From Micromonosporaceae bacterium (lineage in GTDB: Bacteria > Actinomycetota > Actinomycetes > Mycobacteriales > Micromonosporaceae): DNA of 7,909 nucleotides. Within the stretch, counting starts at the first letter, position 1. Every line of letters begins with the position of its first letter. Made by a program: the position numbers and the translations under genes. Under the pieces are notes generated by a model that saw nothing but the letters and a program-made list of their open reading frames with translations, made no database searches and had not been told where the DNA came from. The DNA is taken from positions 1 to 7,909 of the forward strand of contig JADGHA010000174.1 in NCBI GenBank assembly GCA_019689695.1, in the 5' to 3' direction. Below are positions 6,491 through 7,909 of this stretch, in pieces.

Positions 6491-7165
6491 ATGGCCGACC
6501 AACGCCTGCTCGCCGTGGCGCACCGCGCCGGGAACGACCTGGCGGATCTGCGGGCTGCCTTGGACGCGGGTGTCGATCTCGTCGAGGCCGACATCCACCT
6601 GTTCCGCGGCGCCCTGGAGGTCCGCCACTGCAAGGCGCTGGGCCGGCACCTGTTCTGGGAGAAGTGGTGGGACGTCAGCTGGCGGCGCGACGTCATCGTC
6701 CCGGAGCTGGCCGAGGTGCTGGCCCACGTGCGGGAGGTGGTCAACGGCGACCCGCGGCTGATGCTCGATCTCAAGGGCCGGGCACCCGCCGTGGCGCCCG
6801 AGGTCGCCGCGCTGCTGCGGCGAGCCGCGCCGGGCATGCCGGTCAGCGTCTGCACCAAGCAGTGGCGGATGCTCGACGCCTTCGACGGCGACCCGCACGT
6901 GCGGAAGATCCTGTCGGCGAGCAGCACGCGGCAGCTGGGCCGGCTCCGGGCCCGGCTACGCCGCCGCCGGGCGGCCGGCGTCTCGGTCCGCCGCCAGCTG
7001 CTCACGCCGGCAGTCGCCGAGGAGCTGCGCCGTGGCGCGGACGTGGTGATGGTCTGGCCGGTGGACACCGAAGCCGCGCTGGACCACGCGCGGTGGCTGG
7101 GCGTCAACGGCGTGATCAGCAAGAACCTGGACATCCTGCGCCAGCTCGTGCACGCCCGCGGGTAG
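6491..7165 (+). CDS. Glycerophosphodiester phosphodiesterase family protein (divergent)
   Basis: A 224-residue protein with the TIM-barrel GDPD pattern. AHR at 10-12 gives the catalytic His11 and Arg12, VEADIH gives metal-ligand candidates Glu32 and Asp34, His46 follows in EVRHC, and LMLDLKG at 90-96 matches the family's third-strand ELK-type motif. A terminal VMVWPVDTEAALDHARWLGV block and NGVISKNLDIL resemble the usual late 'WTVN..........G.DGIITD.P' region. It is shorter than typical enzymes (~240-270), lacks the PENT box after HRG, and has Cys where the HD aspartate is expected. No signal peptide is present, so it should be cytoplasmic. The likely reaction is cleavage of glycerophosphodiesters to glycerol 3-phosphate and an alcohol, but the substrate may differ. 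The ATG at 6491 gives the natural N-terminus; the ribosome site is weak, and the perfect palindrome CCGTACGG sits at 6481-6488. Confidence 0.75.
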   Translation: MADQRLLAVAHRAGNDLADLRAALDAGVDLVEADIHLFRGALEVRHCKALGRHLFWEKWWDVSWRRDVIVPELAEVLAHVREVVNGDPRLMLDLKGRAPAVAPEVAALLRRAAPGMPVSVCTKQWRMLDAFDGDPHVRKILSASSTRQLGRLRARLRRRRAAGVSVRRQLLTPAVAEELRRGADVVMVWPVDTEAALDHARWLGVNGVISKNLDILRQLVHARG

Positions 7166-7178
7166 GCATACCTACCCG
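7159..7178 (+). terminator. Hairpin terminator after the phosphodiesterase gene
   Basis: CGGGTAGG (7159-7166) and CCTACCCG (7171-7178) form a perfect eight-base-pair stem with loop CATA, overlapping the TAG stop codon at 7163-7165. There is no T-tract, as is common for actinobacterial intrinsic terminators. Confidence 0.6.
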
Positions 7179-7295
7179 GCTGCGTGGTCCACCTAGGTAC
7201 CGCTCCGTGGTGAAGATACGTAACCGCTTCTGATGGCGGCAGTCCCTTACCAGCCGAGGATGGATACCGAACACCGACGGCTGAAGGAGATCGAG

Positions 7296-7496
7296 ATGGT
7301 GATCCACCCGGACCTGGTTCTGGACCACGCGCACCACCGCCAGAGCGAGCTGATCGCCGAGGCCGACCGGCAGCGGCTGCTCGCACTGGTCCGCCGTAAC
7401 CGCCGCAGGAACGCGGCGGCAAGCGCCGCCCCGCGAGGGCGACCAGACACCGTTTGCGAGCCGCAGCCCACCCGGGTTGCTGCGCCGGTGCGGTAA
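7296..7496 (+). CDS. Small charged conserved-type hypothetical protein (66 aa)
   Basis: The protein begins MVIHPDLVLDHAHHRQSELI and continues as a charged amphipathic helix (EADRQRLLALVRRNRRR) ahead of an Ala/Arg/Pro-rich tail. The ATG at 7296 is chosen because AAGGAG at 7284-7289 lies six bases upstream, the best ribosome site in the window; in-frame ATGs at 7233 and 7260 lack one. No membrane segment or signal is present. Small proteins opening with HP(D/E)LVL and a helical RxxEL repeat are common in actinomycete genomes, with no function known to me. It is flanked by hairpins on both sides, so it is probably a monocistronic unit. A role as a small regulatory or nucleic-acid-associated protein is possible from the charge, but this is a guess. 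Confidence 0.6.
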   Translation: MVIHPDLVLDHAHHRQSELIAEADRQRLLALVRRNRRRNAAASAAPRGRPDTVCEPQPTRVAAPVR

Positions 7497-7508
7497 GCGG
7501 ATCGGCGG

Positions 7509-7554
7509 ATACCCCGCTCCCTGCGGCATAGCACCGCAGGGAGCGGGGTATTTG
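7509..7554 (+). terminator. Strong intrinsic terminator, 18-bp perfect stem
   Basis: The arms 7509-7526 and 7534-7551 are exact reverse complements over 18 bases (core CCCCGCTCCCTGCGG) around the seven-base loop CATAGCA, and T's follow at 7551-7553. It ends the 7296-7496 gene 12 bases after its stop. The stem is symmetrical enough to work on both strands, though the - strand side has only a short A/T flank. Confidence 0.9.
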
Positions 7555-7560
7555 CATGCC

Positions 7561-7767
7561 ATGCTCTGGAACATGCTCCGTCGCTGGCTTCTCGTCGCGA
7601 TCGCGGTGCCGCTGGCCGCGGCCGGCGTGCGCCGGCTCAGCGACGCGGTCGAGTCCCGCCGGGGCCCGTCCCGCGGCACCGCGCTGCTGCGCCGGGCCGC
7701 CAACGGCGTCCAGCAGGCCTTCGGCCGCAAGCCCAAGCGCAAGCGCCGCTGGCCGCTGTCGCGCTGA
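7561..7767 (+). CDS. Small basic membrane-anchored protein (68 aa)
   Basis: A 68-residue protein whose N-terminus contains a hydrophobic helix (WLLVAIAVPLAAAGV) after a short Arg pair, followed by RRLSDAVESRRGPSR, a basic amphipathic stretch (LLRRAANGVQQAF) and a very basic tail ending KPKRKRRWPLSR. The RRLS...E.RRGPSR pattern is one I associate with small conserved actinobacterial membrane proteins of unknown role. The expected location is the membrane, with the basic tail on the cytoplasmic side. The ATG at 7561 is used; the ATG at 7573 (MLRRWLL...) is an equally plausible start giving 64 residues, with only GGA before it. There is no good ribosome site, and a strong terminator ends only a few bases upstream, so it needs its own start point or a leaderless transcript. 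Confidence 0.55.
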   Translation: MLWNMLRRWLLVAIAVPLAAAGVRRLSDAVESRRGPSRGTALLRRAANGVQQAFGRKPKRKRRWPLSR

Positions 7768-7814
7768 CCGTCCGGCGCCGCTGTCCGCGCTGGCCCGCGG
7801 CCGCTGTCGCGCTG
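7751..7814 (+). repeat. Short direct-repeat cluster over and after a stop codon
   Basis: GGCCGCTGTCGCGCTG occurs exactly at 7751-7766 and again at 7799-7814. A third copy with one extra C (CGCTGTCCGCGCTG) lies between them at 7779-7792, giving 23-25-base spacing. The first copy encodes the last residues and meets the stop of the small membrane protein. It looks like a local duplication that has partly decayed. Confidence 0.5.
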
Positions 7815-7854
7815 CCCGGCGGCGCGTCGAACGTGCGTGCCGCCGGGGTCACGG

Positions 7855-7909
7855 TCAGGCGGCCGCGAGGAGCTCGGCCGGCGGCGCGGCCCCCGCGGCC
7901 CCCGGGGCC
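7855..7909 (-). CDS. Possible 3' end of a gene entering from the right edge
   Basis: On the - strand the frame from the window edge to TGA at 7857-7855 reads an Ala/Pro/Gly-rich tail ending PPAELLAAA. Third positions are almost all G/C, as in real genes here. With only 17 codons visible it could equally be non-coding GC-rich DNA. No family can be assigned. Confidence 0.25.
   Translation of the reverse strand, partial: APGAAGAAPPAELLAAA

Noticed and set aside
6446..7233. Continuation of the EamA-like frame as a 290-residue protein
   Set aside because: After about 25 residues it becomes Arg/Gly/Pro-rich and runs out of phase over the phosphodiesterase gene, which has proper motifs.
1..7909. 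CRISPR array, tRNA/rRNA gene, insertion sequence ends or phage attachment site
   Set aside because: No regularly spaced repeats with unique spacers, cloverleaf, transposase frame or flanking target-site duplications were seen.

Overview
The window is about 70% or more G+C, with strongly G/C-biased third codon positions, GTG/ATG starts and tightly overlapping cistrons. This points to a high-GC actinomycete. The protein flavour (Ala/Arg/Pro-rich, small conserved membrane and charged proteins, Cys-rich exported domain) fits Micromonosporaceae or a relative, but the family assignment is an inference.

Region 1 (1-4903, + strand) is one operon. It holds the 3' part of a sugar-type extracellular solute-binding protein (beginning upstream of the window), two MalF/MalG-type permeases, a MalK/UgpC-type ATPase and a cytoplasmic GH63-type hydrolase that closely resembles glucosylglycerate hydrolase (GgH). 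Most junctions are start/stop overlaps (GTGA at 568, ATGA at 1470, TGATG at 3444). The exception is a 54-base gap before the ATPase, which contains a 15-codon mini-ORF. Read together, the five genes look like a complete import-and-hydrolyse module for a glycoside such as glucosylglycerate; the substrate is inferred from the hydrolase.

Region 2 (4891-6096, - strand) converges on the hydrolase and overlaps its 3' end by 13 bases. It encodes a single-pass membrane protein: a charged N-terminus, a PH-like cytoplasmic domain, one membrane helix, a Pro/Ser/Thr-rich linker and a seven-cysteine C-terminal domain. The reading frame is broken twice: one base appears to be missing at an A-tract at 5877-5880, and a compensating shift lies in the linker. 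It is therefore a pseudogene, an assembly error or, less likely, a recoded gene.

Region 3 (6097-7909) is a mosaic of small units. It contains a gene-poor stretch, what looks like the severed 5' end of an EamA/DMT transporter (6361-6445), a divergent glycerophosphodiester phosphodiesterase-family protein (6491-7165) ended by a hairpin, a 66-residue charged protein with a very good ribosome site (7296-7496), a perfect 18-bp terminator stem (7509-7551), and a small N-terminally anchored basic membrane protein (7561-7767). It closes with a short repeat cluster and the possible 3' tip of a - strand gene. No tRNA, rRNA, insertion sequence, CRISPR array or phage gene was seen.
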